Counted from the stretch's first letter, positions 1 through 6,770 are shown. The stretch is DNA of 8,530 bases from Tardiphaga sp. (GCA_028290325.1 JAQGJY010000090.1:1-8530); one strand, 5' to 3'. Numbers and translations are program-made. Notes: generated by a model from the letters alone, not told the origin.

Positions 1-102
1 CCTGCGTTTGAGACGCGGGATTGTATAAGATGGCTCATTTGAAGGGGATTGCACATCGGCCACGACCGGCCGCTGGCGATTCGCCACGGAGGAATTGGGT
101 GA

Positions 103-2370
103 ATGCGGAGCGCGTCGGGTGGCCCCCGCGTCCTGTTGAGACGGCTTCGCGAAGTCATGGCGGAGCAGGTCAGCGCGCAAGAGCGCCTCGACAAGATCGT
201 GGTCCTGATCGCCGCCAACATGGTGGCGGAGGTCTGCTCGACCTACGTGCTGCGCGTCGATAACACCCTCGAACTCTATGCCACCGAAGGCCTCAACCGC
301 GACGCGGTCCATCAAACGGTTCTGACCGCGCATGAAGGCCTCGTCGGCCTCGTCTCGTCCGAGGCGACGCCGCTGAACCTCAACGACGCGCAGAGCCATC
401 CGGCGTTCTCGTTCCGCCCCGAAACCGGCGAGGAAATCTATCACTCCTTCCTCGGCGTGCCGATCCTGCGCGCGGGTAATACGCTCGGCGTGCTGGTCGT
501 GCAGAACCGCGCCAAGCGCACGTATGTCGAGGAAGAGGTCGAGGCGCTCCAGACCACCGCGATGGTGCTGGCCGAAATGATCGCCTCGGGCGAACTCTCG
601 GCGATGGCGCAGCCCGGCGCCGAGCCCGCCGCGCGCCAGACCGTCCACAAACAGGGCGCGATCCTGTCCGACGGCATCGCGCTGGGCCATGTCGTGCTGC
701 ACGAGCCACGCGTCACCATTACCAATTACATTGCCGAAGACCTGCCGAAAGAACTCAAGCGTCTCGATGCGGCGCTGGCCAAGCTGCGCGCCGATCTCGA
801 CCGCATGCTGGAGCGTGGCGACGTCGCCGAGGGCGGCGAGCACCGCGACGTGCTCGAAGCCTATCGCATGTTCGCCAATGATCACGGCTGGTCCCACAAG
901 CTGCACGAAGCCGTCGCGACGGGCTTGACCGCCGAAGCCGCCGTCGAGCGCGTCCAGTCCGATACGCGGGCGCGGATGCTGCGCTCGACCGATCCGTACT
1001 TGCGCGACCGACTGCACGACCTCGAAGACCTCGGGCATCGGTTGATGCGGCAACTCGTCGGCCAGGACCACGCGCCATCGCGTGACCAGATGCCTGACAA
1101 CGCCATCCTGATCGCGCGCTCGATGGGGCCTGCGGCATTGCTCGATTACGACCGCAAGAAGCTGCGTGGCCTGGTGCTGGAAGAAGGCACGGCGAATTCG
1201 CACGTCTCGATCGTGGCGCGTGCGCTCGGGATTCCCGCCATCGGCGAAGTCCCCAACGCGCCGGGTATCGCCGATCCCGGCGACGCGATCATCGTCGATG
1301 GCACGTCCGGCTCGATCTACATCCGGCCATCGGCGGAAATCGAATCGGCCTATGCCGAGCGCGTGCGGTTTCGCGCCCGGCGACAGGCGCAATATTCGGC
1401 GCTGCGCGATAAACCCTGCGTCTCGAAAGACGGTCAGCCGGTCGAGCTGATGATCAACGCCGGCCTCATCATCGACCTGCCGCATATCGAAGAGACCGGC
1501 AGCGCCGGCATCGGGTTGTTCCGCACCGAACTGCAATTCATGGTCGGCCAGAGCCTGCCGCGCTCGTCGGATCAGCTTGCGCTGTACCGCGCGGTTCTCG
1601 ACGCAGCCGGCAGCAAACCGGTCACCTTCCGCACCCTCGATATCGGCGGCGACAAGGCGCTGCCCTACATGGATACGGTGGTCGAGGAAAACCCCGCGCT
1701 CGGCTGGCGCGCGATCCGCCTCGGCCTCGACCGGCCGGGACTGCTACGCGGCCAGATCCGCGCCTTGCTGCGCGCGGGTGGCGGGCGTGCGTTGCGGATC
1801 ATGTTTCCGATGATCTCGGAATTGTCCGAGTTCGATCAGGCCAAGGCGATCATCGAGCGCGAATTGACCTATCTGCGCCAGCATGGCCATGCGTTGCCGG
1901 AGCGGATTGATGTCGGCACCATGATCGAGGTGCCGGCGCTGCTCTATCAACTCGATGAGTTGTTCAGGAAGGTCGACTTCGTCTCGGTCGGCTCCAACGA
2001 TCTGTTTCAGTTCCTGTTCGCGGTCGATCGCGGCAACTCGAAAGTTTCCGAACGTTTCGACGCGCTATCCGCACCGATCCTGCGCGCGTTGCGCCAGATC
2101 GTGCAAAAGGCCAATGTTGCGAAACGCCCGGCATCGCTATGCGGCGAGATGGCATCGCAGCCATTGGGCGCGTTGGCGCTGCTGGCAATGGGTTATCGCT
2201 CTCTGTCGCTGTCGGCGACCGCGCATGGTCCGGTCAAAGCCATGATCCTCGATCTCGACGTCAAGAAGGCCGCGGGCGTGCTGGAGGCGTTACTCGACGC
2301 ACCGGCCGGCAGCGTCTCAATCCGTGCTGCGCTCACGGAATTCGCGGAAGCCGAGGGGCTGGCATTGTAG
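103..2370 (+). CDS. ptsP: Phosphoenolpyruvate--protein phosphotransferase, enzyme I of the nitrogen PTS (EI-Ntr)
   Basis: This cytosolic enzyme autophosphorylates from phosphoenolpyruvate and passes the phosphate to NPr, starting the regulatory nitrogen PTS relay; in the family, glutamine binding to the GAF domain tunes it. The 755 residues match the usual length. Domains in order are GAF (about 20-165), PEP-utiliser N-terminal helical domain (about 188-310), phosphohistidine swivel domain (about 330-405) and a TIM-barrel PEP-binding domain (about 430-725). The predicted phosphorylated histidine is His367 in TANSHVSIVARALGIPA. PEP/Mg-binding segments are FRTELQF (Arg474), RTLDIGGDKALPY (Arg510), MIEVPA (Glu609) and GSNDL (Asn632), and the catalytic cysteine is Cys680 in SLCGEMAS. 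The ATG at 103 is preceded by GGAGG at 88-92. An in-frame ATG at residue 19 is a possible but less likely start. The gene ends in UAG and is in frame with prfA. No upstream gene is visible in bases 1-102. Confidence 0.97.
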   Translation: MRSASGGPRVLLRRLREVMAEQVSAQERLDKIVVLIAANMVAEVCSTYVLRVDNTLELYATEGLNRDAVHQTVLTAHEGLVGLVSSEATPLNLNDAQSHPAFSFRPETGEEIYHSFLGVPILRAGNTLGVLVVQNRAKRTYVEEEVEALQTTAMVLAEMIASGELSAMAQPGAEPAARQTVHKQGAILSDGIALGHVVLHEPRVTITNYIAEDLPKELKRLDAALAKLRADLDRMLERGDVAEGGEHRDVLEAYRMFANDHGWSHKLHEAVATGLTAEAAVERVQSDTRARMLRSTDPYLRDRLHDLEDLGHRLMRQLVGQDHAPSRDQMPDNAILIARSMGPAALLDYDRKKLRGLVLEEGTANSHVSIVARALGIPAIGEVPNAPGIADPGDAIIVDGTSGSIYIRPSAEIESAYAERVRFRARRQAQYSALRDKPCVSKDGQPVELMINAGLIIDLPHIEETGSAGIGLFRTELQFMVGQSLPRSSDQLALYRAVLDAAGSKPVTFRTLDIGGDKALPYMDTVVEENPALGWRAIRLGLDRPGLLRGQIRALLRAGGGRALRIMFPMISELSEFDQAKAIIERELTYLRQHGHALPERIDVGTMIEVPALLYQLDELFRKVDFVSVGSNDLFQFLFAVDRGNSKVSERFDALSAPILRALRQIVQKANVAKRPASLCGEMASQPLGALALLAMGYRSLSLSATAHGPVKAMILDLDVKKAAGVLEALLDAPAGSVSIRAALTEFAEAEGLAL

Positions 2371-2387
2371 CGAGCCTGCCTCGCTGC
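2367..2387 (+). other. Small hairpin spanning the ptsP stop codon
   Basis: An inverted repeat has arms at 2367-2374 and 2380-2387 around a 5-base loop. Six inner pairs (AGCGAG with CTCGCT) are perfect, followed outward by one G-U wobble and one G-C pair. The 5' arm contains the ptsP UAG codon. No T run follows, so it is not an intrinsic terminator. It could be a weak intercistronic RNA fold, or chance in GC-rich sequence. Confidence 0.4.
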
Positions 2388-2400
2388 ATTCGCCACCCTG

Positions 2401-3495
2401 ATGTCTTCCGAAAGTTCTGCCATGCTTCCCGAATCGAAACTCGACGTCCTGCTAGCGCGCCATGCCTCGCTCGAATCCGAATTGCAGACCCAACTCGGCG
2501 CGGACGATTTTGTCCGTAAGTCGCGTGAACTTGCCGAACTCAATCCGATCATCGGCGCGGTCAAGGCCTACCGCGCGACCTTGTCCGAGATCGCAGGCGT
2601 CGATGCGCTGATCGCCGACAGTTCAAGCGATGCCGAGATGCGCGCGATGGCGCAGGCCGAGCGCGAGGAACTGACCGCGCGCAGCGAAACGCTGGCGCAG
2701 GAAATCCGCGTCGCGCTGCTGCCGAAGGATGCGATGGACGAGCGCAACGTCGTGCTCGAAATTCGCGCCGGCACCGGCGGAGATGAAGCGTCGTTGTTCG
2801 CCGGCGATCTGTTTCGGATGTACGAAAGGTTCGCGGCATTGCTCGGCTGGAAGGTCGAAGTCATCTCGGCGAGCGAGGGCTCGATGGGCGGCTATAAGGA
2901 AATCATCGCCGAGGTGCAGGGACGCGGCGCCTTCGCGAAGCTGAAATTCGAGTCCGGCGTGCATCGCGTCCAGCGCGTGCCCGACACGGAAACGCAGGGC
3001 CGCATCCATACCTCGGCGGCGACCGTCGCGGTGCTCCCGGAAGTCGAAGAGGTCGATGTTGATATCAAGCAGGACGACTTGCGGATCGATACGATGCGCG
3101 CGCAGGGCGCGGGCGGCCAGCATGTCAACAAGACCGAGTCCGCGATTCGCATCACGCATATTCCGACCGGCATCGTTGTGATGATGCAGGACTCGCGCTC
3201 GCAGCATAAGAATCGCGCCTCGGCGATGAACATCCTGCGGTCGCGTATCTACGACGCCGAGCAGCAACGCATCGATTCGGTGCGCTCCGCCGACCGCAAG
3301 GAAAAGGTCGGCTCGGGCGATCGCTCCGAACGCATCCGCACCTACAATTTTCCACAGGGACGCGTGACGGATCACCGCATCAACCTGACGCTCTACAAGC
3401 TGCCGCAAGTGATCGCCGGTGAAGCGCTGCACGAATTGGTCGATGCGTTGACGATCGAACATCAGGCCGCGCAGCTGGCGGCGGAGGGCATGTGA
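2401..3495 (+). CDS. prfA: Peptide chain release factor 1 (RF1)
   Basis: RF1 recognises UAA and UAG in the ribosomal A site and triggers hydrolysis of the peptidyl-tRNA ester. The protein has 364 residues, close to the usual 360 or so. The universal GGQ motif is at residues 238-240 (AQGAGGQHVNKTES). The type-1 codon-recognition tripeptide P-x-T is at 194-196 (PDT, in RVPDTETQGRIHTSAATVAV), which separates it from RF2 (SPF). An N-terminal helical domain and the SRSQHKNR-type basic segment of class I factors also fit. The ATG at 2401 has no visible Shine-Dalgarno sequence. An in-frame ATG at 2422 (MLPESKLDVLL) has only a weak purine run, GAAAG, 7 bases upstream, so the exact start is uncertain. 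Translation probably depends on coupling to ptsP, which is in the same frame 30 bases upstream. The gene stops with UGA, a codon RF1 does not read, and overlaps prmC by 4 bases. Confidence 0.97.
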   Translation: MSSESSAMLPESKLDVLLARHASLESELQTQLGADDFVRKSRELAELNPIIGAVKAYRATLSEIAGVDALIADSSSDAEMRAMAQAEREELTARSETLAQEIRVALLPKDAMDERNVVLEIRAGTGGDEASLFAGDLFRMYERFAALLGWKVEVISASEGSMGGYKEIIAEVQGRGAFAKLKFESGVHRVQRVPDTETQGRIHTSAATVAVLPEVEEVDVDIKQDDLRIDTMRAQGAGGQHVNKTESAIRITHIPTGIVVMMQDSRSQHKNRASAMNILRSRIYDAEQQRIDSVRSADRKEKVGSGDRSERIRTYNFPQGRVTDHRINLTLYKLPQVIAGEALHELVDALTIEHQAAQLAAEGM

Positions 3496-4358
3496 TCGGC
3501 GGCGGCACCATCGACCAGGCCCGCCGCGCGCTGACGGCCCGCTTTGCGGCGGCCGGCATCGACACGCCCGACCTCGACGCGCGCCTGCTGTTGGGTCACG
3601 CGCTCGGGCTCGATCTCACCGGGCTTGTCAGGCAGGCCATGCGCGCGCTGACCGACCAAGACGCGTGTCGTCTCGAAGCCTTCGCCAACCGCCGCCTCGC
3701 TCACGAACCCGTCGCGCGCATCGTCGGCCACAAGGAATTCTGGGGCCTGCCGCTGCGGCTTTCCCCGGATACGCTGGTGCCCCGGTCGGACACGGAGACG
3801 ATCATCGAGGCCGCGCTCGCAATGATCGAAAAGACCAGGACGCCGCTTCGCATCGTCGATCTCGGCACCGGCTCCGGCGCGATCCTGTTGGCGCTGCTGT
3901 CGGAATATCCGAATGCGATCGGCATCGGCACCGACATCAGCATCAACGCGCTGGTCACCGCGCAACGCAACGCCGGCGATCTCGCGCTCACCGAGCGCGC
4001 GGCCTTCGTCGCTTGCGATTACGCCGCCGCGCTGACAGGCCCGTTCGATCTGATCGTGTCGAACCCACCTTATATTCGCTCCGCGGACATCGCCGCGCTC
4101 GACATCGAGGTGCGCGACCACGATCCGATGCGCGCGCTGGACGGGGGGACGGACGGCTACGATGCCTATCGCGTCATCGCGCGTGAGGCAGCACGGCTTC
4201 TGACGCCCGATGGGCTCGTCCTCGTCGAGGTCGGCCACCACCAGAGCGACGACGTTCAGGCCATCTTGATGGGCGCCGGGCTGCCGCCGCCCAGGCCGCC
4301 GATTTGCGATCTCGCTGGCATTCCGCGTGTGGTTTCCGGCCGGAATCCGTCCCTTTAA
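3492..4358 (+). CDS. prmC: Release factor glutamine N5-methyltransferase
   Basis: PrmC (formerly HemK) uses S-adenosylmethionine to methylate the side-chain amide of the GGQ glutamine in release factors, raising their termination activity. The 288-residue protein has a short N-terminal helical domain (about 1-85, with DARLLLGHALG), the AdoMet-binding glycine motif DLGTGSGA (residues 123-130) and the substrate-binding NPPY motif at 191-194. The conserved RALDGGTDGYDAYR segment follows. The start is taken as GTG at 3492, whose GTGA overlaps the prfA stop. A GGAGGG run at 3483-3488 lies only 3 bases before it, closer than usual, which suits reinitiation by ribosomes finishing prfA. The modifying enzyme is thus coupled to one of its two substrates, RF1. 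No clear terminator follows the TAA stop. Confidence 0.95.
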   Translation: MIGGGTIDQARRALTARFAAAGIDTPDLDARLLLGHALGLDLTGLVRQAMRALTDQDACRLEAFANRRLAHEPVARIVGHKEFWGLPLRLSPDTLVPRSDTETIIEAALAMIEKTRTPLRIVDLGTGSGAILLALLSEYPNAIGIGTDISINALVTAQRNAGDLALTERAAFVACDYAAALTGPFDLIVSNPPYIRSADIAALDIEVRDHDPMRALDGGTDGYDAYRVIAREAARLLTPDGLVLVEVGHHQSDDVQAILMGAGLPPPRPPICDLAGIPRVVSGRNPSL

Positions 4359-4855
4359 GCCTTAAAATCACGCAAAAAACCGCTTGGAATATCCGAGAGG
4401 AGAGACTACGTTCCGTTATAGCATCGGTTCAGGGTCACTGGCCCCCGTCTCATCGCGGGTGGAGACCGGAATTCTCGATAAGAGAAACCCTCCCGAGTGA
4501 CAGGTTCCAACAGGCGGGTCGATCAGGATGCAGTGGCTCGGACAGCCGCGCAACCCGGACCGCAAAGCGAACGAAAGCCCGATATCGCGCTTTGACAACT
4601 CACGCAGACAAGATGGCCGGGACGTGAGCAAAGTCTCACCCGCATTGGCGGGCTGACCGGCGACGCTTCGGATCGATTTGGCAGCGACGCGCGCCGCCGA
4701 TCCGCGCACGCCCGACATAGCGTATGCGCTTCTGAACCGCGGCCGTTGAGTTGCGATCAGTTGAGTTCGAGAGTTCTGGACTTTGACGACCTGACAATCA
4801 CGGTAATTCACCACACTTCAATCGGCACGATTTGGATCGGTTAAAAAGGCAAGAC
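4359..4855. other. 497-bp stretch without a convincing gene; possible leader or small RNA region
   Basis: No reading frame here has a recognisable protein or a credible ribosome binding site. Visible structure includes a hairpin at 4472-4486 (TTCTC/GAGAA, 5-base loop) and a GTCTC/GAGAC inverted repeat at 4447-4466. A cluster at 4616-4661 could fold as a three-way junction. GTTGAGTT occurs twice, at 4745-4752 and 4760-4767. TTGACG at 4783-4788 with TAATTC at 4804-4809 is a weak sigma-70-like pair with a short 15-base spacer, placed to serve the DUF4167 gene. No terminator is seen for the prmC transcript. The stretch most likely holds the promoter and 5' leader of the downstream gene; a small RNA is possible but unproven. 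Confidence 0.4.
4616..4661 (+). other. Candidate structured RNA element (three-way junction)
   Basis: GCCGG at 4616-4620 can pair with CCGGC at 4657-4661. Between them lie two adjacent hairpins: GTGAG/CTCAC (4624-4628 with 4635-4639, 6-base loop) and CCCGC/GCGGG (4639-4643 with 4648-4652, 4-base loop). The hairpins compete for base 4639. The pairings are short and the region is GC-rich, so chance is a real alternative. I do not recognise it as a known RNA family. Confidence 0.22.
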
Positions 4856-5683
4856 ATGAGAAACGGTCAGAACAACAATAACAAGCGGATGCGTAACAAT
4901 CGGAGCAACAACAGCAGCCATAGTAACAACAGCAACAATAATAATCGGCGCGGCCAGAACCCGATGACCCGGGTGTTCGAGTCCAACGGCCCCGACATCA
5001 AAATCCGTGGCACCGCGTCTCACGTCGCCGAGAAATATGTCCAGCTCGCCCGCGACGCCCGCTCCTCCGGCGATCCGGTCGCGTCCGAGAACTACTATCA
5101 GCACGCCGAACATTATTTCCGCCTGATCGCCACCGCGCAGGAGCAATTCCGGCAGAACCAACCGCAGCCGCGCTCCGAGAACGAGATGTCGTCGGACGAC
5201 AATGGCGGCGACGAAGATGCCGAGAATTATTCGAACTTCGGTGCTGAGCCGGGCTTCGCCCCATCGCAGCAGCAGCCCCAGCCACAGCCGCCGCAACCGG
5301 CCTTCGCGCCGCGCGAGCCGCAGGCCTATCAGGCGCGCGAGCCGCGCGAATATCAGCCGCGTGAGCCGCGCGAACACCAGCCGCGCGAGCAACGCGACCA
5401 CCAGCCGCGTGAGCCGCGCCCGCAATATCAGCCACAGCCGCGTGTCGAATCCGCACCGCAGCCGGCCATGCCGGCCGGTGCCGATGACGGCGTGGATCGT
5501 CTGCCATCCTTCATCACCGGGCCGCAGCCGCAGGTCAGCGGCGTGCCGTTCGATGCCGCCGCCCCGGCGAACGGAGGTGAGCGCTTTCCGCCGCGCCGCC
5601 GCCGCCGGCCGCATGCCCCTCGTCCCGAAGGCGCCGCCGCCCCGGCCACCGCCGGCGACGATTTCAATCCGGGCAATTCCTGA
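4856..5683 (+). CDS. DUF4167 domain-containing protein, function unknown
   Basis: This is a 275-residue protein with three parts. Residues 6-30 are Asn-rich with scattered Ser and Arg. Residues about 31-100 form the conserved DUF4167 core (RRGQNPMTRVFESNGPDIKI..., then HVAEKYVQLARDA and NYYQHAEHYFRL), predicted helical. The remainder is low-complexity Pro/Gln/Arg/Glu with five 8-residue repeats at 153-192. Near the C-terminus are DRLPSFITG (214-222) and a basic PRRRRRPHAPR run. There is no signal peptide or membrane segment, so it is probably cytoplasmic. The family is typical of alphaproteobacteria and no biochemical role is known to me. Basic, disordered ends would suit nucleic-acid binding, which is inference. 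The ATG at 4856 is preferred over an in-frame TTG at 4832 because the family starts with MRNGQN-like sequence; AAAGG at 4845-4849 is a modest ribosome binding site. It is followed by a strong terminator. Confidence 0.88.
   Translation: MRNGQNNNNKRMRNNRSNNSSHSNNSNNNNRRGQNPMTRVFESNGPDIKIRGTASHVAEKYVQLARDARSSGDPVASENYYQHAEHYFRLIATAQEQFRQNQPQPRSENEMSSDDNGGDEDAENYSNFGAEPGFAPSQQQPQPQPPQPAFAPREPQAYQAREPREYQPREPREHQPREQRDHQPREPRPQYQPQPRVESAPQPAMPAGADDGVDRLPSFITGPQPQVSGVPFDAAAPANGGERFPPRRRRRPHAPRPEGAAAPATAGDDFNPGNS
4871..4945 (+). repeat. Asn/Ser codon-rich low-complexity tract
   Basis: Runs of AAC, AAT and AGC codons encode the Asn-rich head of the DUF4167 protein (residues 6-30). The tract is clearly richer in A than the flanking GC-rich sequence. 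Such trinucleotide-like tracts tend to vary in length between strains, so it may be a site of replication slippage. Confidence 0.7.
5312..5431 (+). repeat. Five imperfect 24-bp tandem repeats inside the DUF4167 gene
   Basis: Units start at 5312, 5336, 5360, 5384 and 5408. They encode REPQAYQA, REPREYQP, REPREHQP, REQRDHQP and REPRPQYQ (residues 153-192). The central copies are nearly identical in DNA. Because the period is a multiple of three, copy-number change would keep the reading frame. Confidence 0.88.
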
Positions 5684-5708
5684 ACCGATTCGACCGCAAT
5701 CACGTCCT

Positions 5709-5742
5709 AAGGGCGGGCAGCAATCAGCTGCCCGCCCTTTTT
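5709..5742 (+). terminator. Intrinsic (rho-independent) terminator after the DUF4167 gene
   Basis: A perfect 13-bp stem (5709-5721 with 5727-5739) encloses the 5-base loop AATCA. The 3' arm runs into five T residues (5738-5742). The stem is almost all G-C in its inner part. It lies 26 bases after the DUF4167 stop and should separate that transcript from the SPFH-NfeD unit. Confidence 0.95.
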
Positions 5743-5748
5743 CGTGAT

Positions 5749-5764
5749 AGATCATGCATGCTCT
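5749..5764. promoter_or_regulatory. 16-bp dyad upstream of the SPFH gene (candidate operator)
   Basis: AGA-T-CATGCATG-C-TCT is a near-perfect palindrome with one mismatched pair. It sits between the terminator and the Shine-Dalgarno sequence (GAGGA, 5773-5777) of the SPFH gene. Its position would suit a repressor site. No convincing -35/-10 pair is visible in the 41-base gap, so this is only a candidate. Confidence 0.25.
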
Positions 5765-5783
5765 GTGCTGACGAGGATTTTCG

Positions 5784-6770
5784 ATGACCGGATTTGATAT
5801 CTTTGCGATCGCCGTCGTTCTGCTGATCGTGCTGACGCTGTTCGCCGGCGTGAAGACGGTGCCGCAAGGCTACGACTGGACCATCGAGCGGTTCGGCAAA
5901 TATACCCGCACGCTGTCGCCGGGCCTCAACATCATCATTCCCTATTTCGATCGCGTCGGCCGCAAGATCAACGTGATGGAGCAGGTGATCTCGATCCCCG
6001 AACAGGAGGTCATCACCAAGGATAACGCCACCGTCACGGTGGACGGCGTCGCGTTCTATCAGGTGTTCGACGCCGCGAAGGCGAGCTACGAGGTCTCCGA
6101 TCTCAACCAGGCGATCGTCGTCCTCACCATGACCAATATCCGCTCGGTGATGGGCGCGATGGACCTCGATCAGGTGCTGTCGCATCGCGACGAAATCAAC
6201 GAACGCCTGTTGCGCGTGGTCGACGCCGCCGTGTCGCCGTGGGGGCTCAAGGTCAACCGTATCGAGATCAAGGACATCGTGCCGCCCGCCGATCTGGTCG
6301 AAGCGATGGGCCGGCAGATGAAGGCCGAGCGCGTCAAGCGGGCGGACATTCTCCAGGCCGAAGGTCAGCGCCAGTCGGAAATCCTGCGCGCCGAAGGCGC
6401 CAAGCAGGGCCAGATCTTGCAGGCCGAGGGCCGTCGCGAGGCCGCGTTCCGCGATGCCGAGGCCCGCGAGCGATCCGCCGAGGCCGAAGCCAATGCGACG
6501 CGCATGGTCTCGGACGCGATTTCCAAAGGCGACGTCGCGGCGCTGAATTACTTCATCGCCGATAAATACATCAAGGCGTTCGGACAAATCGCCGATTCAC
6601 CGAACCAGAAAATCATCATGCTGCCGATCGAGGCGATGACGGTGCTGGGCTCGCTCGCCGGCATCGGCGAAATCGCCAAGGCGACGTTTGGCGATACGGC
6701 AGCGACGGCGCAGGCCGCCGCGCGGCGTGGCTCCGTGCCGCCGGCCGGCGCGGCGCCGCGGGCGGAGTAA
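5784..6770 (+). CDS. qmcA: SPFH/band-7 membrane protein, QmcA-like
   Basis: The 328-residue protein belongs to the stomatin/prohibitin/flotillin/HflK-C superfamily, which forms large oligomeric assemblies on the inner membrane and is linked to membrane microdomains and protein quality control. Residues about 3-22 are a hydrophobic N-terminal anchor (IFAIAVVLLIVLTLFAGV). The SPFH domain spans about 24-190, with YDWTIERFGKYTRTLSPGLN at its start and MTNIRSVMGAMDLDQVLSHRDEIN later. Residues 189-243 form a charged coiled coil of five 11-residue repeats (ILQAEGQRQSE and variants). A hydrophobic segment (LPIEAMTVLGSLAGIGEI) and an Ala/Pro-rich tail follow. The ATG at 5784 has GAGGA 6 bases upstream. 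The next gene encodes an NfeD protein 6 bases after the stop, matching the ybbK(qmcA)-ybbJ pairing of other bacteria. The family is certain; the exact cellular role here is not. Confidence 0.93.
   Translation: MTGFDIFAIAVVLLIVLTLFAGVKTVPQGYDWTIERFGKYTRTLSPGLNIIIPYFDRVGRKINVMEQVISIPEQEVITKDNATVTVDGVAFYQVFDAAKASYEVSDLNQAIVVLTMTNIRSVMGAMDLDQVLSHRDEINERLLRVVDAAVSPWGLKVNRIEIKDIVPPADLVEAMGRQMKAERVKRADILQAEGQRQSEILRAEGAKQGQILQAEGRREAAFRDAEARERSAEAEANATRMVSDAISKGDVAALNYFIADKYIKAFGQIADSPNQKIIMLPIEAMTVLGSLAGIGEIAKATFGDTAATAQAAARRGSVPPAGAAPRAE

Noticed and set aside
57..72. CGGCC/GGCCG hairpin upstream of ptsP
   Set aside because: Five base pairs in GC-rich sequence is expected by chance, and it leaves the Shine-Dalgarno sequence free.
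2980..2988. PDT instead of E. coli's PAT in the RF1 codon-recognition tripeptide
   Set aside because: The P-x-T pattern is intact, and I recall PDT as usual for alphaproteobacterial RF1, so it does not suggest altered stop-codon reading.
2623..3462. A 279-codon minus-strand frame opposite prfA
   Set aside because: It is a shadow of prfA. Its His/Arg/Asp-rich composition reflects antisense codons, and prfA is unambiguous.
4354..4366. TTTAAG-C-CTTAAA palindrome at the prmC stop as a terminator
   Set aside because: With a one-base centre the stem cannot close fully, it is AT-only at the base, and no T run follows.
4592..4620. TTGACA as a possible -35 element
   Set aside because: At 17-base spacing the -10 position reads GGCCGG, and nearby alternatives need a spacer of 12 to 13 bases, so no working promoter is visible.
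4304..4627. A 107-codon plus-strand frame that begins inside prmC and runs into the gap
   Set aside because: It overlaps the real prmC reading frame out of register, and its sequence beyond prmC looks random.
4416..4814. A 132-codon open frame on the minus strand in the gap after prmC
   Set aside because: The peptide has no recognisable motif or family-like composition, and its start has no clear ribosome binding site. Long chance frames are common in GC-rich DNA.
4841..5755. A 304-codon minus-strand frame opposite the DUF4167 gene, reading through the terminator
   Set aside because: Its repetitive Leu/Arg/Ala sequence is the complement of the Pro/Arg/Glu repeats, and the plus-strand protein carries the conserved family core.
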